Below, one piece after another: positions 24,011 through 37,076 of a stretch of 64,000 bases of DNA. Source of the stretch: Callorhinus ursinus (taxonomy: Eukaryota; Chordata; Mammalia; Carnivora; Otariidae); contig NW_020312935.1 in the NCBI RefSeq assembly GCF_003265705.1, positions 5,134,386-5,198,385 of the forward strand, in the 5' to 3' direction. A program made the translations under genes and the position numbers. Below the pieces are notes generated by a model. That model did not search any database, was not told the origin of the DNA, and saw only the letters and a program-made list of their open reading frames with translations. Every line of letters begins with the position of its first letter. Positions within the stretch are counted from its first letter, which is position 1.

Positions 24011-26204
24011 TAAAAAATAGGGATAATCTTCTACCTAGAACTACTTCAAGAATTTACTGAGGCAGCATATACGCGAGACATTTGCTAAATGCTCATTTGT
24101 TAATTAGGTGATACAAAAACCAGGTCAGGACATAAAAGTAATCTTCCCATTTCAAGGACATAAATGGAGATGATAAACTTCACAAGACTGCATTCCAAAT
24201 TTCAATGCCAGATCCAATTAGATGGTCCTTCAAGGGATAGAATTATTTTAAGCTAATGGCTTCCCAACTTAATTTACTTGAGGTAGAAATCTGAGAATGA
24301 GATAGGGAGTTCAGCTTCTGACAAGTTAAGACTTGTAATCCTGCTCAGTTTGAAACTCTGTAAAAACAATTTCACCTTGTACCCACCGTCCTCCCGCCCC
24401 CTTCCGGGCCTCTTGCCTTCCCCTCCCCTTGGCTCTTTTGTCAGAAATGAAAATTCTTCTCTGAAGAGAAAAGAGGGTAGAAGAGTTGGTGAGATCTGTT
24501 TGGGCATGTCAAGACGTCTAGGTTGTCCTCACTACACGCACAGGTATACTTTCACCTCCCATGCTTGGCTCAGAGCCTAGGGTTTTTGTTTTTTGTGTTT
24601 TTCTTTTTTTCCCTTTCTCAATGACTCTGGTAGTTTTATCCAAAGATCCTTCTGACACTGACAGGGATCACTTGGATCCCTGAAATGCATCTGTCTCTGG
24701 TGTTGCTTTCACAATGCCCTTTAAATAATTGAAAGTGACTGAGAGGATACATGAGCAGATCCACAGTATGATAAATGACCTGACCATAATATCTTACTAG
24801 AAGAATATTACTTATTTATCATATTCATTATTGAACATCTATTTCAAAACTGAAATATAAAAAATTCCTCAAACATCTAATATACATTATGGGACCCTCA
24901 AGGATATATTTTAACTCCTATTTTGGAAAAGAGGACTTCTACTTTTTACCTTATATACTTCCTTGTCAACTAAATTTTTTAGAACAATGAAAATGCATTA
25001 ATTTGTGCAACAATAATGATATAACAAAGAATGAAAAAAGAATAATCTAAAAAGGAGAGACACTTAATGGCCATAGTCTAAGATTAGGTCTTCTATTTAT
25101 AAACTCTGGCTTGAAACTGGAACTCAGGAACTTGGTACATAATTCTCTGCCTGAAGAACTTGCTACCGAGTACCCATTGCGGAGTAGCTGTGGTGAGAAC
25201 TAAATCAACCATCACTTTCTCAGTAGGACTAAAAGGAGATGCACGTCTTTCATAAAACTAAAATTTAACTCCTAGGGAATTTAGTTCTCAGATTGTTGTG
25301 ACGCACAGATAATACACACACCAGAAATTCTTATATCAGGTATCAATAAGTATCTGTTGAATGAATGAGTTTATTTAATCCCACTCCGCTCTGCTGGTAG
25401 ACTGCAAAGTTGGTGAGAAATTATAAAAGAAACCCAATTTATCAACAAGTTAAGCAAAAGATATGTTGTAATTTTCACATGGAGACATTTAGACAGCCCA
25501 GAAAAGGAAAACTTTAAACATAGACACATGCGCGCACGCACACACACACTCCCCACAACTAAATGCTACTCAAACCACAGCCCAACACCCCTTGTACTGC
25601 AGAACATTTACAAGTAGGCTGGTCTTGTCTGACTGGGAGTCCAAAATGGCTCGGCTCCTGGCATGCTTTATGCCTGGGCAAATGACATTGGCAATGCGGG
25701 TGGGAAAATTCAGCTCTTTCCTTTCTTAATGGGAAATTCACCTAAGGCCTTGGCCTTTAAGTGCATGTTACAAACACCAAAACATCAATTAATTCAAACT
25801 TGTCCATTGTGGGGAGCTGAGAACAGAAATTACACCTCTACCTCCCATGTTCCTCATTGCCAAATTAGCTACTAACTGATTAGCACGCCAATTAAAATTA
25901 CTAAAAACAAACATAAAACCAACAGTTCTGATTTTTATAGCAGACCCTAGAGGCTAATGAGCTCAATGGGTTAATCAGCTAAGAAGCTTATTCCAAACAG
26001 CAATGTTGCCACATGAGAACGATATACCTCCTCTTCTCCAAAAACGCTGTCCTTAAAAAAAAAAATTAATCAACAAGAAACAACTTATCATAACAGTATT
26101 ACAGTTTCTTGAGAAAAGTGCCAGGTGACTTATTTTCTGAGACTTAATTATAGGCATTTGAGGTTCTTGCTTCATTGATTTATCTTGCTTCCATAAGTAC
26201 CATT

Positions 26205-26465
26205 CATTGTCATGTGACTTCCTGAGCCCCAAGTTTATCTCAATTCCAGGCCTCTTTGCCCATTCACCTGTGGGTAGTTACTTTCTTGAAACTCTCTACT
26301 CTTTTGGCTTCTCCTCGCATGAACTTGTCCTTTTACCTCTTTGGGTGGTCACTTTGTCTCCTCTGAGGAATTTTCTTTTTGCCTTTTAACCTAGGCATGA
26401 CAACTCACTGTTAAAGTGTTCTGTATATAGTAGGTGCACAATAAATGTGTGCTGAATAAAGAATG
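26205..26465 (+). repeat. L2 LINE remnant
   Basis: Ends tatagtaggtgcacaataaa followed by tgtgtgctgaataaagaatg, the L2 end. Confidence 0.5.
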
Positions 26466-27224
26466 AATTCCAAGGCTCTGGACTTTATCACTGTATGCTA
26501 TCCCCTCTGCACTCTCTCTTAAGCTTTAAATACCAGATCTGTACAAAGCGTACCCAAATTATACCAAGAAATAAGTAGCCAATAAAGACCTAAGCATGCC
26601 TCGTGTTCACAGAGGACCTTGCCTTTTGCAGACAAACAGAACACGTCAAAGTGAAGGACTGCATTACTGGCTTCAATTCTTCACCTCTCTCTGAATTCAT
26701 GCCCTCTGCTCTATGACCTGGCAGTATGTCCCACTAAAAGAAAAGAGTTTATTTCTCTACCTCTTGACTTTTGGGCTGGGCTGGGCCACACTGACTTATT
26801 TTAGCCAACAGAATGAGGCAGAAGTGATAGGATGCTAGTTCCAAGGTTAGTCCTGAAGAGGCCTTTTGAGTTTATTCTTATTCTCTTACACTTCTGCCAT
26901 GACCACAATACGCCCCACATGGCCCCTGGGCTAGGGATGACCAGGACCAGGCACAGCAGAGCTACTGCAGCCGGCCCACAGATCTGCAGGGAGAGGCAGA
27001 ACTGTCCATCCAAACCCAGCCTACATCAGCTGAACTCCATCGGTTCATTCCTTCATGCCTGAGTGATAACAGATGATGGGTGTTTAAACTACTGAGCCTT
27101 AGAGTAGTTTGTTACATGGCAGTAACTACCTGATAGCATCTGCCTACTCAAACTCTGGATCTGAGAAGTTACATGTATTACCACATTATCTAGCAGTCTA
27201 ACAGTAGAAGCAGTAAGTAGTAAT

Positions 27225-27252
27225 ATGATGATGATGATGATGATGATGATGA
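27225..27252. repeat. (TGA)n microsatellite
   Basis: Nine TGA units in a row. Confidence 0.95.
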
Positions 27253-27267
27253 TACTAAATTCAAAAC

Positions 27268-27612
27268 AGCTAACCTTATTTGAACACTTACTGTGTGCTA
27301 AGCACGTTCCTTTTTAAGATTTTATTTTTGAGAGAAAGAGAGAGAGACAGTGTGTGTGGGGGGGGGAGTGTTTGTGTGTGTGCATGTGCACACACATGAC
27401 CAGGGATGGGGGGGAGGGTAGAGGAAGAGGGAGAGAGGATCTCAAGCAGACTCCACACTGAGCGCAGAGCCTGATGCCACACTTGATCTCATGACCCTGA
27501 GAGCACAACCTGAGCTGAAATCAAGAGTCAGACACTTGACCAACTGAGCCGCTAGCCGCCTCTGTGCTAGGCACATTCAAGGTATTAACTCATTTAATCC
27601 TATTAACCTCCC
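27268..27612 (-). repeat. MIR remnant split by a SINE
   Basis: gaacacttactgtgtgctaa on one side of the SINE and caaggtattaactcatttaa on the other read as one reverse MIR. Confidence 0.45.
27310..27562 (-). mobile_element. CAN SINE, older, with internal GT expansion
   Basis: Reverse element with an expanded gt/gg tract (about 27348-27385). TSD tgtgctaagcacgttc (27294-27309) and tgtgctaggcacattc (27563-27578), two mismatches, inserted within a MIR. Confidence 0.93.
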
Positions 27613-27614
27613 TT

Positions 27615-27910
27615 TATAGACTTGTTACAATAGAACAGTTTTAGATTTACAGAATTGAGAAGATAGCACAGAGAGTTCTCATATATTGCACACCCAGATG
27701 CCCCTATTATTAACTTTTGCATTAGCACTGTACCTTTGTCACAATTAATGAACAAAGAATGACATTTTATTATCAGCTAAACTCCATAATTTACTCAGAT
27801 TCTCTTTGTTTTTCCCAAATGCCCTTTTTCTGTTCCAGGATCCTATCTACCACATTACATTTAATCACTGTATCTTCTTAAGTTCTGACAGTTTTATCCC
27901 TCCCCCACTC
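27615..27910 (-). mobile_element. Old L1M 3' fragment, reverse
   Basis: Plus strand cagttttagatttacagaat, cccctattattaacttttgc and ctgttccaggatcctatcta are the complement of a common L1M end. Confidence 0.65.
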
Positions 27911-27914
27911 TTAT

Positions 27915-28830
27915 TAAATTTTAATTTTTTGGTAACAGTTTAGTGAGATAAAATTCACATGTCATAATATTTGCCAATTTAAAGTATACAATTCAACAGT
28001 TCCTACAATACTGACAGAGTTGTGCAATGATCACCACAATCAATTTTAGAATGTTTCCATCACCCCAAAAAGCAATCCTTAGCTATTCAGCTATTAGCTT
28101 CAGCTATTACCTCCCAATGCTCTCCCCCTTCCCACCAGCCCTAGGCAACTACTTATCTAGTTTTTGTCTCTATAAATTCTCCTATTCTGAAAAAAAAAAT
28201 TTTCCCTATTCTGCATGTTTAATATAAAGGAACCATATAATATGTGGTCTTTTGTGACTGGTTTCTTCCACTTATAATGTTTCCAAGGTTCATTCCTGCT
28301 ATAACATGCTTCAGTATTTTTTTTTTTTTAAGATTTTATTTGTTCATTTGACAGAGAGAGAGACAGCGAGAGAGGGAACACAAGCAGGGGGAGTAGGAGA
28401 GGGAGAAGCAGGCCTCCCGCTGAGCAGGGAGCCCAGTGTGGGGCTCGATCCCAGGATCCCGGGATCATGACCTGAGCTGAAGGCACACGCTTAACGACTG
28501 AGCCACCCAGCGGCCCCTTCACTATTTCCTTTTTGTAATGACTGAATAATATTCCATTGTGTGGATGAAGTACAGTTTGTTCATTCATCAGTTGATGAAT
28601 ACTTATGTTGTTCCACCTTTTGGCTATTATGAACAATGTTGCTATGAATATTCAGGTACAAGGTTTTGCACGGACCTATGTTTTCAATCCTCCTGAGTAC
28701 ATACCTAGTAGTGAAATTGCTGCATCAAGTGGTAACTCTATGCTTATCTTTTTGACAAACTGCCAGGCTGTTTTCCAAATTAGCTGTACCATTTTACATT
28801 TCTATTTAGCCCGCTTTCTACAGATATGAA
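27915..28830 (-). mobile_element. Old L1M fragment, reverse, split by a SINE
   Basis: Plus strand agataaaattcacatgtcat, aatattccattgtgtggatg and ttggctattatgaacaatgt are the complement of old L1 sequence; the SINE at 28321-28516 interrupts it. Confidence 0.7.
28321..28516 (-). mobile_element. CAN SINE inside an L1M
   Basis: Reverse element with short TSD cttcagtattt / cttcactattt. Confidence 0.94.
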
Positions 28831-28930
28831 ATTGAAGCCCAGAGATTAAGTAATTTGCCAAAGTCCATACAGCTGAGCAGCAGAGGAATGGAGGTACACC
28901 CAGGTGGTCTGTCCCAGAGTTCTAGCTCTT

Positions 28931-29123
28931 TTTTTTTTTCTTTAAGATTTTACTTATTTACTTGTCAGAGAGAGAAAGAGCACAAGCAGGGGGAGTGGCA
29001 GGTACAGGGAGAAGCAGGCTCCCTGCTGAGCAAGGAGCTCGATGTGGGACTCTATCCCAGGACCCTGGGATCATGACCTGAGCCAAAGGCAGACGCTTTA
29101 ACTGACTGAGCCACCCAGGCGCC
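28931..29123 (-). mobile_element. CAN SINE
   Basis: Reverse element with imperfect 18-bp TSD (28913-28930 and 29124-29141, about four mismatches). Confidence 0.92.
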
Positions 29124-29306
29124 CCCAGATTCCCAGCTCTTGATGATTACATTCCACCATTGGAGCCAAGAGAAGCTGTGAGATAAATGACCTCACCATG
29201 TCTGATTCTCACCCTTTTAGGAAGGGTGCCTATACTCTACATCCCTGTTCATGACAATCTCTCTGTAGATTTGGAATCCACAACCTTAAAAAAAAAAAAG
29301 ATGCGG

Positions 29307-29490
29307 GGGGGCGCCTGGGTGGTTCAGTCGGTTAAGCATCTGCTTTTGGCTCAGGTCATTATCTCAGGGTCCTAGGATCGGCCCCGCATCAGGATCCCTG
29401 CTGAGCAGGGAGTCTGGTTCTCCCTCCTCCTCTGCCCCTCCCCCTCACTCATGCGCTCTCTCAAAATAAATAAAATCTTAAAAAAGAAAA
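29307..29490 (+). mobile_element. CAN SINE
   Basis: Head ggcgcctgggtggttcag to tail aaataaataaaatctt. No clear TSD because both sides are A-rich. Confidence 0.93.
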
Positions 29491-29958
29491 AAGATTTGGA
29501 ATACACAGATTAATGGAGATGGGGAGAACAAAGAATCACAAAAGAGAAATAAAATTATTGCAAAAAACATTTTGATGAAAAATATTATATACTATGAGAT
29601 TCTTTTAGTTTAAAGGGAAAGCAAAGGTGCATTCTAGCAGTAGTCAAGTACATAAAAGGTTAAGGTAATGAAAGTTCATGTATGAGCCATTTATCACCTC
29701 CGTGAATGAGAAGAAATGGGCTTTAATCTATAGAATAATAAAGACTTCCTCATCATTATCAGACACTGAAATTCTATTAGAACCCTTAGGGAACCATCCA
29801 GAAATATTATTATTATGACTTAAATTGAGGACTAGCTAGGAGGCAGGAAGATGGACAAAATGACCTTATGGTTCCACAACTTCAGAGATTTTGTGCAAGC
29901 ATACATGCTACAATCTTTGGTCCACAGACTCCAAGTCCTTTCACCAGGACTAACTTAC

Positions 29959-30016
29959 CCTGAATAGCAGACAGATAAACAAAGGTGTCTTCATGCTCCA
30001 AGTTCTCCAAGAATAT
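29959..30016 (-). CDS. TANGO6: TANGO6 short internal exon (last visible)
   Basis: This 58-bp minus-strand exon encodes 19 codons plus one base. It follows acceptor ttttgtggttccag and ends at donor gtaagtta. The peptide is IFLENLEHEDTFVYLSAIQ plus the first base of a Gly codon, continuing the RTP1_C1-type helical repeat directly from the large exon upstream. I placed the donor after CAGG, because gtaagt is the better consensus and the resulting Gly agrees with the remembered protein; one base earlier would give ggtaag and break phase. The following exons of the C-terminal region (about 190 residues in human, from memory) are not seen in 1-29958, so the next intron is longer than 29.9 kb. Confidence 0.93.
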
Positions 30017-31149
30017 CTGGAACCACAAAATAGAGCAATGATACGATTCGCAAAGAGCAAGCAAGACATGAGAGCCCCTTAGAGCAGCCTCAAAAGAATA
30101 AATGCCTTTCTTCTTGACTTAGCTAGACATTGGTCTGAGTGTAGAATCTTGTAGAGAAAACAGTGTATATGTTTGAAGTCCCCTTTTTATAATTGCTAAA
30201 GAAGGGTGGCAAGTTAGGGGGAGATACTTCTTGAAGTGGTTAAGTATATACCAGAAGTAGGCATGGAAAGCAAAATCTGGAAGAAAAATCCTCAACATTT
30301 TCTCCACTACTGCCCATGTGGTGGACAATTCTCACCTGTGTCGTGACAGACTACCAGTCATGACACACGAGATGCCATGTTTGGGGCTAGGTCCATTGAA
30401 GGTATATTTGCTATAACTTGATCCTTTTCTCTTGCACTCAGAAATATATAGGTATGCAAGTAACAGAGATATTGGACTAAATCTGTTCTAATTTATTTTT
30501 TTAAACCTCTTGCAAATTTCGGCACTTCAACTAGTAACAAATTGTTTTCAACAGATTATCTCACAATTTAGGAACGCACCAGGGTGTGTCAACTGCAGAG
30601 GATAGGGCTTATCTAGAAGATACGACAGCAACATGATAAGTTTAGGCCCTAATATGAGGGCCAGAGAAAGATAGTGGCCATGTGCTCATGTGCTTCCCGC
30701 TTGGTATCTGGAGGAGGATGAGGTGTCTGTTCCATATATAGTGATGCATCCTTTGCTGGCACAGTGATTCTTGATACCAACTTGGTGCTGCCGGTCTCAC
30801 AACGGCAGCACGTTAGGAAGAACCTAAATTAGTTAAACTGGAAAGAGGGCCAGGTTGGAAGGGTAGAGGGAATCATGTAAGTAAAGGAAGCTTAATCCAG
30901 GGTAGTGGCCAAGGGAATAAAGAGGAAGAGATGGAGATATATTTGAGAGACTTCTTGGAAAAATAATTGATGGACCTGACCAATCATGCACAGAAGATGA
31001 AGGTTAAATAAGTTAAAGAAAATTCCAAAGATGTTTATAGCATTCACCATCTAAAGAGCTGTATGAAGGGCTGTTTGAATGATTACTCAAAGGAGATATA
31101 TACTTTGAGGTTTTCAGCAATATTTCAATGGCAGCAAATCCTTGGCACA

Positions 31150-31273
31150 TTTCCAGGCCTTGGTTGTTTCATCTATAAAATGGGGATAATACTAATACTA
31201 TAGCTGTTATGAGGACTAGAGATAATATCTGAGAGATACAGGACCTGGCTCAATAAACAGCAATTATTATTAT
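31150..31273 (+). repeat. MIR remnant
   Basis: Reads tttcatctataaaatgggga, taatactaatactatagctg and ctggctcaataaacagcaat. Confidence 0.55.
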
Positions 31274-31442
31274 TATTATTAACTTATTTGAGGGGGGAGG
31301 GGAAGAGGGAAAGGGATAGAGAAACTCAAGCAACCTCTGCACTGAGCACAGAGCCAGAGGTGGATCTCACAACCCTGAGATTGTGACCTGAGCCAAAACC
31401 AAGAGTCGGATGCTTAACCGACTGAGCCACCCAGGCGCCCCC
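31274..31442 (-). mobile_element. CAN SINE, 18-bp TSD
   Basis: Reverse element. TSD aacagcaattattattat (31256-31273) and aacagcagttattattat (31443-31460), inserted at the end of a MIR. Confidence 0.94.
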
Positions 31443-31551
31443 AACAGCAGTTATTATTATGACACTATTGGTTCTAATACTTTAGTCACTAAAGATAAAT
31501 ATTTTCAATCAGAATTATAACTCTTAATTTAATGGCTAAAGTGTACGAAAG

Positions 31552-31592
31552 AGATGATGATAATAATAATGATGGTGATGATGATGATGATA
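31552..31592. repeat. GAT/AAT-rich microsatellite, imperfect
   Basis: Interrupted GAT, AAT and GGT units; the short acidic open frame over it is repeat-derived. Confidence 0.85.
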
Positions 31593-31721
31593 GTAATGAC
31601 AGTGAACCTTTACAAGATGCTCATTATGTGCCGATCACTCTAACTAGTGCTTTACATAGACTGTTTTTTTTCCCCAAGGGGTCAGCAGGGCTGCATTCAT
31701 TCCCTCTAAAGTCTCTTATTT

Positions 31722-31830
31722 TTATTTTTTAATTTATTTTAAGTAAGCTCTATGCCCAACGTGGGGCTTGAACTAACAACCCCGAGATCAAGAGTTGCCT
31801 GCTCTACCAACTAATTCAGCTAGATGCCCC
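31722..31830 (-). mobile_element. Short, older CAN SINE type
   Basis: Reverse complement of the short form: ttttaagtaagctctatgcc ... ctagatgcccc. Confidence 0.85.
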
Positions 31831-31865
31831 TACATAGACTATTTTATTTTAAATCTTTCTTTCTT

Positions 31866-31973
31866 TTATTTTTTTAAAGATTTTAAGTAATCATTACCCC
31901 CAGTGTGGGGTTCAAACTCACAACCCCGAGATCAAGAGCTGTATGCTGTACCGACTAAGCCAGCCAGGAGCCC
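31866..31973 (-). mobile_element. Short, older CAN SINE type
   Basis: A second short-form reverse copy (ttttaagtaatcattacccc ... gccaggagcccc), 35 bp from the first but diverged from it, so probably independent. Confidence 0.85.
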
Positions 31974-32445
31974 CTACGTCTTGCAACATAAAGTGGGTCC
32001 TATTGTTATTACCCTCATTTTACAGATGTAGAAACCGAGACTCAAAAAATTTAAATGACTTGTCCAAGAAACTGATCTGCGATTTGATCAGTAGTCTCTT
32101 AATCTCTAACCCATACTGAGGTCAGGAAAATTCCCATAAAAGGGAAAAGATCCTCAGCTAAGCATACATTTTCTGTCACATACATCTCCGAAGTAAAGAA
32201 CAGCTTCTTCACTGTGATGGAGGGAGAAGGCAGGGAGGTTGGGGGGCGGGGGAAGGCCCAGTTCTGCACAATTCCCCTCTTAAAAGGGGCCCAGAAAAAA
32301 CAGGTGGCTTCTTGGGAATTTGCTCATGGTGTTCCATCCCCTTTTCTTTCCTGTTCATGCTCAGCTGAGCGGTCTCAGTCTTGCCTCCTCGGAACAATTA
32401 AAATTTCCCTCAAGGGAGTCCAGGGCCGTGCTTGATACACAGTCA

Positions 32446-33015
<570 letters not shown>

Positions 33016-33578
33016 CTACAAAATGAAATGAAAAATGCCAAACCGAAATTAATATAACAGATGTTAATAATGCCTAAGCACAAGGAAACATTCTGAGTAA
33101 GAGGGGCAGGAAGCGTACCTTATTCATGGTGTAATCAGCATAGTCTACCACTCAGTAACTATTGTTGAATAATTATAGCTAACACTTATTAAATACTTAC
33201 CCTGAGCAGGTACTTTTCTGAGTTAAAAATATACCAGTGAGGCATATGATTACACTTAATTTTTACAACCTGGTGGGAAAAACATGGTTATCTTATGGTT
33301 TTAATTTGCTTTAGCCAGACTACCTACCAGGGTTATTAAGCATCCTTTCATGTTTATTGGCTGTCTGCATTTCTTTTTCTGTGAACAGCCTGTTTATAAC
33401 CTTTGTACACATTTACCTATTACAGCTATTCTTACCATATCAGATTTTAATAGTCATATGGTGAAATTCTTTTCCAGATTATTATATTTTGACTTTTATT
33501 AATCTTTTTTATTGTATTATTTTTTTATCTCTATGTACCTTTTGCTATAAAAAGATGACTTAATATTAGCAAAGTACT

Positions 33579-33745
33579 GGGCGCCTGGGTGGCTCAGATG
33601 GTTAAGCATCTGCCTTCAGCTCAGGTCATTAACCCAGGGTCCTGGGATCGGGTCCCGCATCGGGCTCCCTGCTCCTTGGGAGCCTGCTTCTCCCTCTGCC
33701 TCTCTCTCTCTCTCTCTCTCTCATGAATAAATCAAAATAAAAAAA
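33579..33745 (+). mobile_element. CAN SINE, young 'ctccttgggagcc' subtype, perfect 17-bp TSD
   Basis: Carries cagatggttaagc and ctgctccttgggagcctgc, with tail catgaataaat. Perfect TSD aatattagcaaagtact at 33562-33578 and 33746-33762. Confidence 0.97.
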
Positions 33746-33859
33746 AATATTAGCAAAGTACTTAGTGCCCGACATACAGTAAATGCTATGTAAATGTTTT
33801 AAGACAAAATACGATAAACAAAAGAATACCCACATATTCATACCCCTATGATCCTAGCT

Positions 33860-33985
33860 ATGATTACTATCTTGATTATAAACGGGGGAAACTGAAACAC
33901 AGAACAGCTAAGTAAAATATACAAGGTCACACAACTGGAAGATGGTAAGATATGAATTCAGTAAATCTGGCTCCAGATTCTACCC
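33860..33985 (-). repeat. MIR remnant
   Basis: Reads acgggggaaactgaaacaca and aaggtcacacaactggaaga. Confidence 0.5.
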
Positions 33986-34244
33986 TCTCACCTAATACCC
34001 TACACGTCTCAACTGAACAAATAAAGCAGCTTTTAACTACATTTTCTAAAGTGGCTGGTCAGCATTCAAGGACATCACAGGTCTGGAAGGGACTGGGACA
34101 ATAACTGGCAAAAGAGAATTTTTCCCAGAAAGTGAGAGTGAAAATTACATAAGGTTTTATTCTCTCTAGAAACTTTGTGCATAATGCCACATGCCTTCCT
34201 ACGAAAAGTGCATGTGCAGTCAGTAGAGAAACAAGAAGCAATGA

Positions 34245-34439
34245 CAGGGGTGCCTGGGTGGCTCAGTCATTAAACGTCTGCCTTAGGCTCAGGTCATGAT
34301 CCCAGGGTCCTGGGATAGAGCCCCACATCGGGCTCCCTGCTCTACGGGAAGGCTGCTTCTCCCACTCCCCCTGCTTGTGTTCCCTCTCTCGCTGTGTCTC
34401 TCTCTGTCAAATGTATAAATAAAATCTTAAAAAAAAAAA
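34245..34439 (+). mobile_element. CAN SINE, 12-bp TSD
   Basis: TSD aagaagcaatga at 34233-34244 and 34440-34451. Confidence 0.95.
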
Positions 34440-34600
34440 AAGAAGCAATGATAATCCCTTTCTGTTTGAAAACACTAGGAATATTATCATATGGGGCTTC
34501 ATTAGTCCCTGATATTTGAAAACCTTGCAGGTCTTAAATCGATTTTTTTTAGAACAAGGCGGGGTATTTATTACTTACTCATTCAATCACTTCATTATCC

Positions 34601-34620
34601 AACCAACCAACCAACCAACC
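34601..34620. repeat. (AACC)5 microsatellite
   Basis: Five perfect AACC units. Confidence 0.9.
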
Positions 34621-35179
34621 GTCTTTGTAGGACCTATATAACATTCTCATTTAAATTCTACATCCACAGAACTATTACTGTTTATTTTCCCCACCGCTTT
34701 CCTTCCAAGTAAATAAAAACTTGAAGTTCATGTCAGGCTTGTATGTGTAGAATTTCACCATACATTCCCCTCACATTTCTTTGTTTAAACAATTAGGAAC
34801 CATGCAAAATGGACAGAAGGTAAATTTTCTAGCTTTGCAACATACATTAACCCATCTGCATGGGTACAGCTAACCGTTCCAATATTACTATATCTTAAAG
34901 GGAGAAGAGAATATGTATGTCCAGAATAAAAGTATATGTTATCTAAGAAAAGGGCCAATTTCATCAGGAATCTGTGGAACTGGGAAAGATATTTTAGTAA
35001 TAGATAGTAATATTTAGATAATTTTGTGAGTGTTATCATTATGCCAGACTTCATTCAGTAGTATTCCTCTGTAGTATTATGGACATTTGTTTTTTCTTTA
35101 AGCACCTGAAATGGGAATATCTACTTATAGCTACAATGTATGGCCTCTTTTTCAGCTGTATACAATAATTTCTTCTTAA

Positions 35180-36872
35180 AAAAAAAAAGATAAATAGACC
35201 AATGGAACAAATAGAGAACCCAGAAAGAGACCTATAGCCAACTGATCCTTTAAATTTTTTTTAACTGAAGTACAGTTGACACACGATGTTACATTAGTTT
35301 CATGTGTGCAACACAGTGATTCCAGCATAGTCCACTGATCTCTGACAAAGGTGCAAAGTTAACAGAATGTAGAAAAGATAAGGCTTTCCAACAAGTGGTG
35401 CTTGAACAACTAGACATTGATGTGCAAAAAAATGAAAAATTTTTTTCAGTGCAAGAAGGTGTTTTTATTATAGCACAGGGACAGGATCCGTAGGCAGAAA
35501 GAGCTGCCAAAAAACGAATTTAGACACAGACTTTACACTATCACAAAAATTAACTCAAAATGGATCACAGACTTAAATGCAAAATGCAAAACTATAAATT
35601 CTTAGCAGATAACAAAAGAGAAACTCATCTAGATGACTTTGGGTATGGCACTGACTTTTTTAGACAAATTACCAAAGGAAAAAATCCATGAGAGAAATAA
35701 CTGATAAACTAGATTTCATTAAAATTTAAAAATTTTTTAACTTTTACTCTACAAAAGACAATGTCAAGAGAAAGACAAGCCACAGACTAAGAGGAAATAT
35801 TTGCAAAAGACACATCTGATAAAGTTCTTTGTGTATCTAAAAGACACAAAGAACGCTTAAAACTCAACAATAAAACAACCCAATTTACAAATGGGCAAAA
35901 GATCTGACAGACACCTCACCAAAGAAGATATATTAGATATACAGCACATGAAGAGATGCTCAACATCGCTTGTCATCAGAGAATTGCAAATTAAAACAGG
36001 ATACCATTACACACTTCTTAAAATGACTAAAATCCAAAACACTGACAATACCACATGCTGGTGAGGATGTGAAGCAAGAGGAGCTCTCATTCATTGTTGG
36101 TGGGAATGCAAAATGGTACAGCTACTTTTGCAAGACAGTTTGGCAGTTTCTTACAAAACTAAACATACTCTTACCATATGCTCCAGCAACTGAGCTCCTT
36201 GGTATTTACCCAAATGACTTGAAAACTTATGTCCATACAAAAACCTACACATCGATGTTTATAGCAGCTTCATTCATAATTGCCAAAACTCGGAGGCAAC
36301 CAAGATGTCCTTTAGTAGGTGAAGGGAAAGATAGATTGTGGTACATCCAGACCATGGAATATTATTCAGCACTAAAAAGAAATGAGCTATCAAATCTGAA
36401 AGACACGGAAGAACCTTAAATGCATATTACTAAGTGAAAGCAGCCAGTATGGAAAGGCTACAAAGTATATGATCCCAACTAAATTACATTCTGGAAAAGA
36501 CAAAACTGCGGAAAGTAAAGAGATCAGTGGTTGCCAAGGGTTTGATGGGAAAGATGAATAGGCAGAGCACAAAGAATTTTAAGGGCAGTGAAACTATTCT
36601 GAATGATATTATAATAATAGATACATGTCATTATCCATTTGTCAAAACCCATAGAGTGTACAATACCAAGAGTGAACCATAATGTAAACTACAGACTATG
36701 AGTGACAATGATGTGCCAATGTAGGGTCACTGATAGTAATAAACGTATCTCTCCTGTGCAGAATGTTGCTAGTGGGGGAGGCTGTGCTCTGTGGGGCAGG
36801 AGGTATGTGGGAAATCTCTCTACCTCCTGCTTAATTTTGCTATGCACCTAAAACTGCTCTAAAAAAATAGTC
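35180..36872 (+). mobile_element. Old L1 (ORF2 C-terminal part and 3' UTR)
   Basis: Starts with gaccaatggaacaaatagag and ends with cacctaaaactgctctaaaa. At 36069-36419 an open stretch still reads LINE-1-like residues (HTKTYTSMFIAASFIIAK, WYIQTMEYYSALKRNE). About 35245-35335 looks like a separate small reverse L1 piece inserted in it. Degraded, no function. Confidence 0.82.
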
Positions 36873-36874
36873 TA

Positions 36875-37076
36875 GGGGCACCTGGGTGGCTCAGTAGTTA
36901 AGCATCTGCCTTCGGCTCAGGTCATGATCCCAGGGTCCTGGGATCGAGTCCCGCATCGGGCTCTCTGCTCGGCGGAAGGCCTGCTTCTCCCTCTCCCACT
37001 CCCCCTGCTTGTGTTTCCTCTCTCACTGTCTCTCTGTCAAATAATAAATAAATAAAAATCTTTTAAATTAAAAAAA
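36875..37076 (+). mobile_element. CAN SINE at the end of an L1
   Basis: Full-length element abutting the A-rich end of the L1 at 35.2-36.87 kb. Confidence 0.94.

Larger units (their letters stand above)
1..29958 (-). other. TANGO6: TANGO6 intron (3'-side, incomplete): repeats and unassigned sequence
   Basis: No exon is visible in this interval on either strand. I looked for the residues expected to follow AIQG and did not find them. It holds CAN SINEs, an inserted L1 at 11.5-14.7 kb, old L1M pieces, L2 and MIR remnants and a sequence gap, all listed separately. In the following stretches I recognise nothing: 910-2221, 2452-3566, 5801-6598, 7181-8028, 8253-9150, 16315-18050, 18520-19740, 20930-21160, 24010-26200 and 26470-27220. 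Open frames there are short and lack coding signs. Confidence 0.8.
31595..32105 (-). repeat. MIR remnant split by two short SINEs
   Basis: tcattatgtgccgatcactc and accctcattttacagatgta are the two ends of a reverse MIR separated by the SINEs at 31722-31973. Confidence 0.5.

Noticed and set aside
36069..36419. 116-residue plus-strand open frame
   Set aside because: The end (WYIQTMEYYSALKRNE) shows it is degraded L1 ORF2 sequence, not a host gene.
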